Shown: piece after piece, positions 1-10,000 of the stretch
Position numbering within the stretch: the first letter of the stretch is position 1
How the letters are laid out: each line of letters starts with the position of its first letter
DNA from: Malaya genurostris
Taxonomy: Eukaryota > Arthropoda > Insecta > Diptera > Culicidae
Assembly: GCF_030247185.1 (NCBI RefSeq)
Contig: NC_080570.1
Location: 2,666,001 to 2,730,000 of the forward strand
Direction of reading: 5' to 3'
Length of the DNA stretch: 64,000 nt
The notes under the pieces: model-generated
Databases searched by the model: none
The model's input: the letters and a program-made list of their open reading frames with translations, nothing else
What the model was told of the DNA's origin: nothing
Position numbers and translations under genes: made by a program

Positions 1-265
1 ATTTTTTTCAACTAAGATTTAAATTGTAAGTCTTGTGGTCTCATACTACTGTTACTATTGAATTTCATCTGGAATCGACTTTCGATTCGGGAGTTATGGG
101 GTAAAATGTGCAAAATTAACTAAAAACGTTTAATCGATTTTCTCTGAGACCGCTCATCCAATTTTTATAAACTTAGATTCAAATGAAAAATCTCACGGTG
201 TCAAAAAAAATTCTTGAATTTCATCCGGATGCGACGTCCGGTTCCGGAGTTATAGGGTAAAGTGT
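1..265 (+). repeat. Degenerate dispersed repeat of the 'rich in ccggttccggagttat' type
   Basis: The stretch contains two related sub-blocks. Each has an 'aacttagattcaaatgaaa' or similar phrase followed by 'gaatttcatccggat' and 'ggttccggagttatagggt'. Similar wording recurs at about 16.38-16.9 kb, and inverted at about 59.35-59.5 kb. The 168-bp units at 20.9-21.4 kb share the pattern 'caaact...ggttccggagatatga'. I read this as a degenerate member of an abundant mosquito repeat family. The left edge is cut by the window. Confidence 0.5.
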
Positions 266-269
266 GTTA

Positions 270-528
270 TGTCGTTTTCGTTTTTAAATTGCACTACACT
301 GGTGTAGCGAAAGCTACACTGAAACCGTTCGTTTTCACCAATTGCACTACACCAGTGCTACACTTTTTCTGCACCGATACCACTGGTGTAGTTTGGTGTA
401 GCTCTGTGCAATGGAATCGTTTATTGTAGTCAATGGTTACTGTTTATGTTTTCGTCATTTTTATTCGTTTATTCATGCCTCAGTGTAGCACTGCATCGGT
501 GTAGTGCAAATTAAAAACGAAAACGCCA
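270..528. mobile_element. Harbinger-like MITE, copy 1 (259 bp, TTA target duplication)
   Basis: The element starts TGTCGTTTTCGTTTTTAAAT and ends with the approximate reverse complement, ...AAAAACGAAAACGCCA. It is flanked on both sides by TTA (267-269 and 529-531). The interior is packed with variants of 'gtgtagtgcaatt' and 'ctacaccagtg', giving strong self-complementarity. A 3-bp TWA target duplication is characteristic of PIF/Harbinger elements. There is no coding capacity. A second copy in the opposite orientation lies at 28158-28412. Confidence 0.8.
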
Positions 529-531
529 TTA

Positions 532-1273
532 AATATTGTACACCGTCACTTAAACCGGCGGAACAAAAACCGCAAAAAAAATTCTAAACTAGAATCAAAA
601 CTTCACAAATCGATAACCATTATCAGTAGGCAACTAAACAAACCGATTCCGGCTATCCTGGTTCCCGGTCTCCGGTTCCGGAAGCACCGGAAATAGAGTT
701 CCAAAATGGCAAAGCACAGTTTCATTCTATATGTTATACGAATTAATGCACAAACAATCCCTTTGGTTTCTTTCAAAAATCGAAGAGAAACATTTTAAAT
801 GAATTTGTATTTGAATCTCTGATATCCAGGAGTACCTACAGTACAATGAACGTTTTCTGAATCCGTTGATATACCGATTTGACTTTAAAGAAGGAGTCGA
901 AGAAGTTCTCTGAGTTATTAGCAATTAATATTCTCGGTTTTACAATCACTATCATCCGATCTTTACAGTAGTGTCTACAGGTTGACGCTATTGACATATT
1001 TGCATATCTACAGTTTTTTTGTTATACAAATACAAAAACATCCAATAACTATTGCTTAATTCATCAGACTTTGCCTTCAGTGGCGATTAACTGGATTGTA
1101 TGTATTCGGGAGATGTCGATGAAAATGAGAATCGGTCCAATAGTTTTTTTCCTGTCAACTCTGGGGTATCTCCAGGTTGTCATTTAGGGCCGTTTATATT
1201 ATTACTCTGCTTCAATAACACCAACTTAGTGAATTGCTTCAAACTATCATTTTCTTAAAAGAAAATCAATTCT
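532..1273. other. Intergenic, no feature recognised
   Basis: AT-rich sequence with only short chance reading frames. A 'ccggttccggaagcaccgg' phrase near 670 belongs to the same dispersed repeat wording as the left edge of the window. Nothing else stands out. Confidence 0.5.
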
Positions 1274-1281
1274 AATCTCAA

Positions 1282-1466
1282 GCAAAGCCTTGGTATTACA
1301 TTCCTGTAGTGGAATTTGACGTTCTGTTTCAACATACTTCGCAGCCGATTCAGAGTGTACAGAACCAGTGCATGGCTAGTGCTACGATTCTACTGACACT
1401 ACGAATCCTTCCAGGTCGGGGCTCGAACATACGACAACTGATTTGTAAGACCAGCGCCCTATGCAT
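1282..1466 (-). mobile_element. tRNA-derived SINE copy A, 3' part (interrupted by the 4.6-kb element)
   Basis: Read on the minus strand, this is a tRNA-related head with a B-box-like GTTCGAGCCC, followed by an unrelated body ending ...AATGTAATACCAAGGCTTTGCT. The tRNA-like 5' end continues beyond the insertion at 6090-6105, where 'ggaccgccaacccgg' completes it. The outermost flanks carry the same 8 bases, aatctcaa (1274-1281 and 6106-6113), as expected for the SINE's own target duplication. Copy B at 2341-2549 shows the uninterrupted arrangement. Confidence 0.8.
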
Positions 1467-1473
1467 TAGAGAT

Positions 1474-1695
1474 GGTCGGGTATCGGGTATTTTACCCGAA
1501 ACCCGACCCGTACCCTTACCCGACGGGTTTTTGGTCGGGTACGGGTAAAAATTTTTATTTTCAATCGGGTACGGGTCGGTTACGGGTAAAAATTTTTACT
1601 GCTCACTCGGGTACGGGTCGGGTACGGGTAAAAAAATTTATCGCTCACTCGGGTACGGGTCGGGTACGGGTAAATTTTTTTTTGGATCGATTACC
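1474..1695 (+). repeat. Left subterminal G-rich array (CGGGTACGGGT repeats)
   Basis: Repeats of (C)GGGTACGGGTCGGGTACGGGTAA separated by A/T tracts. The first part forms a self-complementary block, with CGGGTATTTTACCCG followed by inverted ACCCG words. It ends in 'ttacccgaccattt', which resembles the element's terminus. Several units have four GGG runs with 2-3 base spacers, the canonical G-quadruplex pattern. Confidence 0.8.
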
Positions 1696-1697
1696 CG

Positions 1698-3641
1698 ACC
1701 ATTTGTACTTCACATAAATATGTTTATACGTTGACGAGATTTTTTCATTGCAAAACAGTTCTTCCGAAAAATAATGGTTTTGATTCGCGCCTAGGACCAG
1801 ACCTGTCAACTGCCATCTTTTTCCAGAAAAAAACATTTTTTTCTTCATTTAAAAAAAAGATCAATCATAGTTACGTGAAAAGTTATGTGAATATTTCCCG
1901 CCCTACTTTGTTTATAACATATTTAATAAGACACACTGCCTTAGCTCTATGATGTTGCGGTCGGAATCTACTTTTCTCGTAGGTTTCAATGGACTGTTAT
2001 TTTAAAGCTGTTTAATGCAAAATCCAGTAAAAATTATTTGATTCATATACTGCCCATACTCGCATATTAGTCTCATATCGATTTTCGCCAATTATGAGTT
2101 AGCTTGAGGAATGGAGTCTTTCCTCGATATACTCTCAGAAATTGCAATGAAAGTTGAGGGTTTGTTCAGTAAAATATAAAAAAATATCAACTCATTTCTG
2201 TGTCCCATATGCCAAAGTACCCGCATATCAGTCCCATTCAGTGCAAAATTTCAATAATTTCATTTGTTGCAATATTGGAACAGCAAAGGTGTATTACCGA
2301 TATTTCATGTAATAATACCAAGATTTAGCATTAGGGAGCAAAGTAAAGTCTTGGCATTACATTCCTTTCGTGGAATTTGGCCTTTCTGTTTCAACAGACT
2401 TCGCAGCCGATTCTTAGTGTACAGAATCATTGCATGGCTAGTACTATGGATCCTACTGACACTAAGAATCCTTCCAGGTCGGGGCTCGAACATACGACAG
2501 CTGGCTTGTAAGACCAGCGTCCTATGCATTGAACCGCCAACCTGGGACCAGCATTAGGGAGCACAATAAATAAAAAAAATCGGAAATAAACTTTTGATCG
2601 TCTTTTTCTCAACATGCCGATTTCCCATATGGGACTGATATGCAAGTATGTGCAGTATATAAAATGTAGTGTAGTACTCATATCACATTCAGATACCAGA
2701 AAACTGTTATTTAAAATATTGGTTGGAGATTTTCAAAATTTTCATAAAAATCATTAGGATTCTTACCATAAAAACATGAACATTTATTTCAGAAAATCTG
2801 CATAGAAGTTCTTCTTATTCTGCACTTCTGGGTGGTGTCACCTCACTTGAAATGGCACCGATTGATGGCACAGCAAGTTGGGCTATATTGCCAGTTAATT
2901 TTCGTTTCTTTTCACTACAAGTGAAAATCTCGATGCGTGACAACGTGTAGTCGCAAAAGTAAGGGTGAAAATCTTTTCTCGCGAAATACTCAAATTTTCA
3001 CCGTGTTCACTCGTTAAGGGTTCCACCGGAGATAACACAGAAGTTCAATGGCTGTAAAAACCACCAGCTACCGATAACATCGTGCGTGTGGGTTTGTGAG
3101 GCATAGTTGACAGATTAATTTAAATCAAAATCATAATTCATTTTGCTTTGTAGTAAAAAATTGTAACCAAAAAAATTTCCTACGAATGTTCAAACTACTT
3201 ACACTTGAAGGACTCACTGTTCACCATGTTCAAAATTGAATTTTTCACATCGGGAATACACGTACATTGTTTGATTCTTGGGTCAATTCACGTAAACGAA
3301 CTGATAACACACTATTCATTTTAGAGGATGTTCGCATAACATTCATTTTCGTCACGTATAATACTCAATTTGACAGTTGGAACTATTTTACGTGATTTTT
3401 CAAGTGATTCGAATGTGAATTTTTATTTGTGTGTCAAGATAATGAGCACGCTTACTTGTGGTTCTAAAGAATTGGATCAAAAGTCGCACTGTTTCGTAAA
3501 AACCATACCTACCCAAAATTGAATACAACGGGTATTACGACATTTTGGGTAAATATGCTTCTCGAAAAATTTGAGTTGATATTACTCCCTTTTGTTGACA
3601 TTTGTAAATGAGTATAATGTACCAAAGACATTGAAAATCTA
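1698..3641. other. Interior of the hAT-like element, no gene
   Basis: Apart from the SINE at 2341-2549, this is AT-rich sequence with no credible coding frame. Phrases such as 'ctcgcatattagtctcat' (about 2060), 'ccgcatatcagtcccat' (about 2220) and 'catatgggactgatatgc' (about 2625) repeat in both orientations. They may be internal repeats of the element. Confidence 0.4.
2341..2549 (-). mobile_element. tRNA-derived SINE copy B (intact, 209 bp)
   Basis: The element is bounded by a perfect 14-bp direct repeat, agcattagggagca (2327-2340 and 2550-2563). On the minus strand it opens with a tRNA-like head: an A-box-like TGGCGGTTCAATGCATAGG, then GTTCGAGCCC as B box. It continues into a non-tRNA body and ends ...AATGCCAAGACTTTACTT. 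Length, internal pol III boxes and target duplication all fit a SINE. It lies inside the element that interrupts copy A. Confidence 0.85.
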
Positions 3642-5640
3642 CAGGGTCCGCCATCTAATATTTATTTTTGAACTAGCGGTTATTTTGACAGAAACTAGTT
3701 GTATCCTTCCGCTGAACGAAAATGGATGTGTATACGCTTGAGGACCGCGTGAAAATAGTGCAGTTTTACTTTTAAAATCATGGTAATGTTGCGGAATGTG
3801 TGCAAAAAAATCATCTTCTCGGGTGAGGCACATTTTCATCTCGGCGGGTATGTTAATAAGCAAAATTGTCGCATCTGGGGACGGAAAACCCGCACGTCAT
3901 CATGGAGAAGCCGATCTCAGAGAGTGACGGTTTGGTGCGGATTTTTGTCTGGCGGCATCATTGGGCCTTTTTTTCTTAGAAAATGAGGCAGGAGCCGCCG
4001 CCACGGTCAATGGTGAGCGGTACCGCGCCATGATTTGCGATTGTTTCTTCCCGTTACTTGAAGAGGAAGACTTGTACACCTTTTGGTTCCAACAAGACGG
4101 CGCTCCGTGCCACACAGCCAACGCTACGATCGATCATCTGTGCACAGACTTCGAAGATCGAATTATCAGTCGAAATTCGGATGTCGTTTGGCCGCCTCGG
4201 AGTTGTGATTTGACACCGTTAGACTATTATCTTTGAGCGGCTGTCAAATATAAGTGTTATGTGGACAAGCCAGAGACAATTCAAGCCTTGAAGGATAACA
4301 TTCGTGCATCCATAGCTGAAATAAAGCTGCACGGAACGACCGAAATTAGCTCTGCGCCTAATTCGTATTACTGTTTTGGAATTAGTTGATTCTAACAACA
4401 AAATTTCCAAAATAACTATAAAATTAGTTAAAATGTAGAATATACTGTGCTGAAAAAAACTCTTATTTTTAGAGAATGTGTTTAGTTGGCGAATATTCTG
4501 GACACAAACCAGCAATATTTCAATCCAACACGAAATTCTCATTGACAACTAATTTCGTTATTAAAATCAGAAACTTTGATTCTATTTATCTATCACCGTC
4601 ATTACTGAAGGACAGCAGTGTCAAAGCAAAACAATCCATTAAAAAGCTAAAAGGGACAGTCTTGTTGAAACTGCTCGCAAATTGTTTAGATGTTTTTCGC
4701 ATGTGTTACGATATATCCCTATATAATTTTCTAAACCGATATGTAAAAATGACGTAAACTGTTAGTGGAAAGTGTATTTATTCAGAATTTGTGCGCACTT
4801 GAAGCGATTGTGCGTAATAATGTTTTTACGCGGAACAGTGATGTGAATTTCGAATGTTTCACTCTAATTGTGATGAAGGTTTTTTGTATCTTCAAACCTT
4901 CCGAGCTGCGCCGTCCGGTGTACTATTTGTATTCGGTTTTTGTTTTCCGAGTGCTCAAAGTTTTCAGTGAGAATGAAGAAACAGTGATTTAGAAGAAAAA
5001 AAATTCAAAAAGATGTTTACGTTTCGTTTATGTCTTTTTCTCCAACACAACATCGTATTTATACCTGCCAATATAGAAAAGACAACCGCGTCTGAATTTT
5101 TTTCGGCAGTAGTGTGCCATCTAGTGGCTAGTAGTCATTAAGGTGTTACCGTTTCGGTGACAGGGCGCCATATAGCTGCAGATTGCAGAAGCCAATTCAA
5201 CCATTCATATTGGTTGAAAACAACATTATATTTCTTTAATTCAACTAAAAAATTAGTTGACTGGATATGAAGTGTGCCTTAGCTAAGAAATGACAGTACG
5301 TTTAATTTGTGAATTCAACTAAAAAAAATAGTCATTTCAACAAATATTTTATTATTATTAAGGGAATGAGAATAAAAAATCTAAATCAGCAAAAGTAAGA
5401 TTTTTTTAGTTGTCTCAAAAAATAACTAACTAAAATCAGCAAATCAACTAAATTTTTCGCGAAAATGCTGATTTCGGTCGTTCCGTGTGCATACAATCGA
5501 AAATGTATTAAAAAACTGGACCGACCGTATGGCGTACTGTAAGGCCAGCCGAGGCAGTCATTTGAATGAAATTATATTCCACAATTACCCGGAAGGATTG
5601 TACTTTAACATGAAAAAATAAACTTTGAATTCGGATGAAC
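3642..5640 (+). pseudogene. Decayed DD41D-type (rosa/Visitor-like) mariner-relative transposase, interrupted
   Basis: The element begins CAGGGTCCGCCATCTAATAT next to TA (3640-3641). A broken frame follows from 3722, starting MDVYTLEDRVKIVQFYF. A large internal deletion joins this to a segment reading SGEAHFHLGGYVNKQNCRIW, then WFQQDGAPCHTANATIDHL and WPPRSCDLTPLDYYL. Spacing from the D of QQDGA to the last D of TPLDYY is 41 residues, which matches the DD41D group. The first catalytic Asp, expected in FSDEAHF, is Gly here. Stops and frameshifts occur at about 3773, 3985 and 4235. The C-terminus (IENVLKNWTDRMAYCKA, ...EGLYFNMKK, stop) resumes at 5490 after an insertion at 4330-5487. Group assignment rests on spacing and remembered family resemblance. 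Confidence 0.75.
4330..5487. mobile_element. 1,158-bp CACGG...CCGTG element inserted in the DD41D relic
   Basis: The left end CACGGAACGACCGAAAT is mirrored exactly at the right end, ATTTCGGTCGTTCCGTG. The flanks are TG on both sides (4328-4329 and 5488-5489). Removing the element and one TG restores an unbroken transposase frame, reading AEIKLHTIENV across the join. The second relic copy at 38.5 kb has that uninterrupted sequence (aaataaagctgcatacaa in sense). CAC...GTG ends and a 2-3 bp duplication are reminiscent of CACTA/EnSpm-type elements. No transposase frame is present. Sub-terminal 'caactaa' and 'ttagttg' words are frequent. Confidence 0.8.
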
Positions 5641-5827
5641 CGTTTGTATTTTTTTTACAAGTTTAAAAAAAAGTTACATTACATTATTCATGCTTCACAG
5701 TGTATTTATATGTTTAAAAGTAAACAAGCATTTTAATGTATTTTTCTTACCAACTAGAGCCTAATACGGCTCGATATCTAAAACACTTTATCTTTTCCAT
5801 ACTGAATTTTGGTAAAATTTTTACTAC

Positions 5828-6063
5828 TCATTCGGGTCGGGTACGGGTACAGGTAATTTTTAATCGGGTACGGGTCGGGTACGGGTAAAATTTTTTATTT
5901 TTTTTCGGGTACGGGTCGGGTACGGGTAATTTTTTTGTATTATTGATCGGGTACGGGTCGGGTACGGGTAATTTTTTAAATTTTTAATCGGATACGGGTC
6001 GGGTACGGGTAATTTTTTTTGCTGAGCACTCGGGTACGGGTCGGGTTCGGGTATAAGAATTTC
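5828..6063 (+). repeat. Right subterminal G-rich array (CGGGTACGGGT repeats)
   Basis: About six units of GGGTACGGGTCGGGTACGGGTAATTTTTT-like sequence start near 5832, 5874, 5906, 5948, 5989 and 6031. They have the same G-rich strand as the left array, so these arrays are direct although the element ends are inverted. The last unit runs into CGGGTATAAGAATTTCTATACCCG, a hairpin at the element terminus. Confidence 0.8.
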
Positions 6064-6089
6064 TATACCCGACCATCTCTACTATGCAT

Positions 6090-6105
6090 TGGACCGCCAA
6101 CCCGG
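6090..6105 (-). mobile_element. tRNA-derived SINE copy A, 5' end (beyond the insertion)
   Basis: 'tggaccgccaacccgg' on the plus strand corresponds to the tRNA-like 5' head of the SINE whose 3' part lies at 1282-1466. It is followed by the SINE's own aatctcaa duplication at 6106-6113. Confidence 0.75.
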
Positions 6106-6435
6106 AATCTCAACAATGATCATTGATTGATTACGGCCGTAGGATGATAACAAAACTTGATTTCAAAAATTAGGTCAACTACGCAATATGGAAGGCTTCC
6201 CATCTCTTTGCTTCATTTTACACTCCGAATTTCTAAGATTTGTTTAACATACAGTACTTGATGGCTCTTTATTGTGCTCGAATATGTAGCTGCTAACGCT
6301 CGAATATGTAGCTATTGTTTGATAATCTTATCAAACTGACATCGATCGTAGTAAAACTTTTCACACTGTGCAATCTACCATAGAGAGCCCGATCAGATGC
6401 ACATAACAAAATCATAACACAAGTATATCCACAGT

Positions 6436-6437
<2 letters not shown>

Positions 6438-6532
<95 letters not shown>
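6438..6532. repeat. (AT)n microsatellite, about 95 bp
   Basis: An uninterrupted alternating a/t run. It is self-complementary and likely length-polymorphic. The flanks on both sides (6114-6437 and 6533-6873) are AT-rich non-coding sequence with nothing recognised. Confidence 0.95.
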
Positions 6533-6533
<1 letters not shown>

Positions 6534-6885
6534 CAATTTGTGTTATTTTGAGATATTTAACAAATGAAAACAGTTGAAAGTTAAAACTTATGATAGCAAT
6601 ATAATACCAAAATCAGTTATGATGTTTTATTTTCGTTTGCAAGACTCATGATAACGTTCATTAATTAGAAAAATAAGTTCTTAAGTTGCTTTATATCGAA
6701 ATATAATGATCAGAATTTCAAAAAACTAAAACAAGAAAACAGATCACTAAATAAATAATTCATTTAATAAAAAAATCATTCAACAAATTTTGGATTGAAA
6801 CGATGCTAACTTTTAGCATAGCATATAGGCTGTGATATAGTTTTTCTGTGTTAAATTTGCTATCTAATTTATTACAACTATTGTT

Positions 6886-7046
6886 TTTTTTTTTTTTGTT
6901 TCAATTATAGAGGTTTTAACATCTTAAGGTCATTCGCCTCTTCGGACCAGAAAATCTTTCTGGTCCTATGTGCGGGGTTGGGAATCGAACCCAGGCGGGC
7001 TGCGTGATAGGCATCGACTATCCCATCACGCTATACCCGTCCCCTC
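6886..7046 (-). mobile_element. Second type of tRNA-derived SINE, full length
   Basis: The element is flanked by a perfect 12-bp direct repeat, acaactattgtt (6874-6885 and 7047-7058). On the minus strand it starts GGGGACGGGTATAGCGTGAT (A-box region), has a clear B box GGGTTCGATTCCC, then 'accagaaagattttctggtcc', a short hairpin. It ends in an A-rich tail, seen as the poly-T run at about 6885-6898 on the plus strand. The head resembles a tRNA gene, but the body and tail make it a SINE. A truncated relative is at about 27.72-27.84 kb. Confidence 0.88.
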
Positions 7047-7058
7047 ACAACTATTGTT

Positions 7059-10000
7059 ATAAATTCCTGCGCTTTCGGACTTCTGTAGTTATAGCAAATT
7101 CAATAATAATTCTGATACAAACGTTTCAACATCTGTTCAAATTTTGTTCCCGCTAGTCTTTTTTGTTATTATTTTTGTTATTTTAACAGCTTACCAGCCA
7201 AAAATATTTCAAAATTTGTTACAAAATATTTCTGAAATAAATTACTCCAGTTGTTACAATTCTGTTATTACTATCTGATCGGGAGATCTCCTGGACTCAC
7301 TGTTTGTTCGCAGGAATGTTTCCCAGTTTGTTACTTTTTTCATCGCAGATGTGTTACAATTTTGTTTCGACTACTCTAAGGTAGGTCAATTTAGGTGTTC
7401 ATCGTCAAAGTCTTCGTTCCATTTTTAGGTATTCCTCTTGCAAGAAATAACAAAGGTTATAATGAATCGTTCTTCATCATGTGACATTTATTTAATCGTT
7501 ACTATAAGAACTTTTGACTCCCATTTTCTCGATGTGTGATAAAACGAGTATTTGTAATTTCTTAGGTGTAAAATTTCACAAACAGATGCTATATATAATA
7601 TTTATGTTGTGAAACTTTTCATTCTTCATGTAGATACTATGAATATATTAATATAAAAAATAGGGTTCTATGGCGTTGGAGAATAAACTTAGAAAATTCA
7701 AAGCTTATTTTTCAATGTTTCTTTTAAATAAATAAATAAAGAACATTCAGAGGATATAACGTATGAGAGAAGCACTTCACTTTTCGACTGCAGTATTCTC
7801 GTCGACTCAGACGAGCACCAATATAAAGTGCCACGTAGATGAAGCTTGTCAAAGCAGATGACGATTTGTTTATTTGTTTAATTGTTCATTAGAACAGTTA
7901 GAGAATAACTTGAAATTGATAAATTACGTATTCAAGATACATAGAATAATTTCAAGAACCGTTTAAAGTCATTGGAGTACGATAGCTTTAACCATTTTAA
8001 GATATGTTAACATCGTTGATGAAGATCAGGATCAAAAGAGATCCAAGATGACTTCCTGAAGATATCTCGGACACAGTGATGAAAGATTCAAAATTACTGA
8101 CTTTTCATCGTTCTTTGAATTTTTACTGATATTCCGCATCCAACAAGATATGACTTTGACCAATCAAGAAAACATTCGTGAAAACTAAGCTCCAATTTTT
8201 CTAAGTATACTTATCAGTATGATTTTTTTAAATGAAGCAAACAAATCGGTATAAATATTGTCTATATAATTCCCTTCCTCCATTTCCAGGAACGTCAGGG
8301 AAGTATACCAAACAAGAGTCGCGTTTGCGAGCATCTGAGAATCACATACTTTTTGAAATTCACCATATGATCCGCAAAACATTGACGGAAAACAAAATGC
8401 ATAGCTTTGGTATATCAGCTGGTTTTTCAAAGTGCGAAACCAACATGAACTGCTGCTCATCGAGAAAAACATCAACGAATATTGTAAGTTTGGTTTCACT
8501 TCCTATTTAGGAATGTATGTTTTCCGATCAATGACTGACGATTCGTTAAATTGTTGGTTAATCTTCGAAACGTATGAAAAGCTCCCTATTTTCTAGCTAT
8601 TTTTACTAAATAAATCAATGAAATAAGAGCTCCGCTCTTTTTCGATTTTTTTAATTCTATGCTCCTCGCCTGAATTAAAAAAGTTACACCCTCTTGTTTA
8701 TTATTTCTAGTGATGACAAGTTAGGAAAATATTGGAAATAATGAAAAAGAAGTAGTTTCGCTATATTTTCTTAATAATTAAAGTATCGCCGCCTATGTTG
8801 GCGCGAAAATGAAGAGTAGAACTTCCGAAAAGAATGCAATGATACTTTTTTAATGATTTGAAAAAATGTATTCGAAAGAAAGAAAAATTTATTTTATTTG
8901 CTTTTGTGAGATTATCCCTTCTTTGAAAAACAGTTGGTACAAACATTCACAAAGCTATAAATATGAGAATCGGGAGGAACTATTGGGGAGCCCACTAGAA
9001 AACGGGTGTTTAGGGAGAGTGAAAATGCCACTTTTCGATTGTAAACAATACATCGTCGAATAATGAGCTATTCTCTACACCTACTAGGTTAGAATCTCAT
9101 TAGGACTGACTTATAAGTAATTTTTAAGCCTACACTAGATCACCTATCTCTTTTACATCTTATATGCAAAGTGCCATTGTGATTCTATGGAAAAACATCA
9201 TTGAACAATTAGATGAATTAAATGTATTCTTATCATACAACAATATATTGTATACGTGGAAGACAAAAGTGCCTTAATTTAGCGAATAGCTTGATCACTA
9301 CGGAGCATCTTATACTCAAGGTCACCGGTGCGGTAAAAATAGTATTCATGAAATACGTTAACAAAACACAGAAGAACAGTTGCTCGTGTTGTTTTCATCA
9401 CGGCTTGTGCGATAGTATTTTTTCTTATTGGATTTATGTGGAGCGAGTAAAACGCTGTGTGCTATGCGTGGAATGTGTCAATATCAAGGAAACTTTCAAC
9501 CGCCGACCGAGACGAATCGATTGATCAAAGAACTAGTAGAGCAGTGCTGGATGTTGCCACTTTGATTATTCTCTCCTTCTGCGTCGTTTTGACACTGACT
9601 AAGGGAGCGGTGAGAAAAAAAAACTTGTTGCGCCGGTATCGGGATGGGTGTTAAATAGATTATAAAACCTGAATATCTTTGTTGTAGTAGGCACGAGGGA
9701 TGAGATCATACCTTTCTTCATGCTTGTGAAATACTCACACACATACATATATCAGGTACGAGAAAATTTTAATACAAAAATGCGATAGAACTCGTGAGCG
9801 GACTAAATTAATGAAATGATAATAATCGCAGAAAAAAAAAACAGATAACATAGCACCCAACCAAGTGTAGTACGATTGTGAGCTTCTCGCATAAATCCAA
9901 CAATTGTCTTGTAGATTGAACCTCTAAGGGTAAAAGACGACCTTCAAATAGTAGCTACACTGCCTCACGCCAACGGAACTCCAATCTCGACTGCATAGTT

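Larger units (their letters stand above)
1467..6081. mobile_element. 4,615-bp non-autonomous hAT-like element with nested cargo
   Basis: The left end is TAGAGATGGTCGGGTA (1467-1482) and the right end is its exact reverse complement (6066-6081). The 8 bases CTATGCAT occur immediately outside both ends (1459-1466 and 6082-6089). The other SINE copy in the window has this 8-mer once, so it is a true target-site duplication. Eight-base duplications and ends beginning TAGNG are typical of the hAT superfamily. No hAT transposase reading frame is present, so the element is non-autonomous. Just inside both ends are G-rich arrays. The interior holds a SINE, a DD41D mariner relic and a CACGG-ended element. 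The superfamily call is inference from ends and duplication length. Confidence 0.8.

Noticed and set aside
1474..1695. Telomeric repeat array
   Set aside because: The G-rich units are subterminal to a transposon with its own inverted ends and target duplication. They are not simple telomere repeats.
6960..7046. tRNA gene on the minus strand
   Set aside because: The tRNA-like head is continuous with a SINE body and A-rich tail and is bracketed by a 12-bp target duplication.
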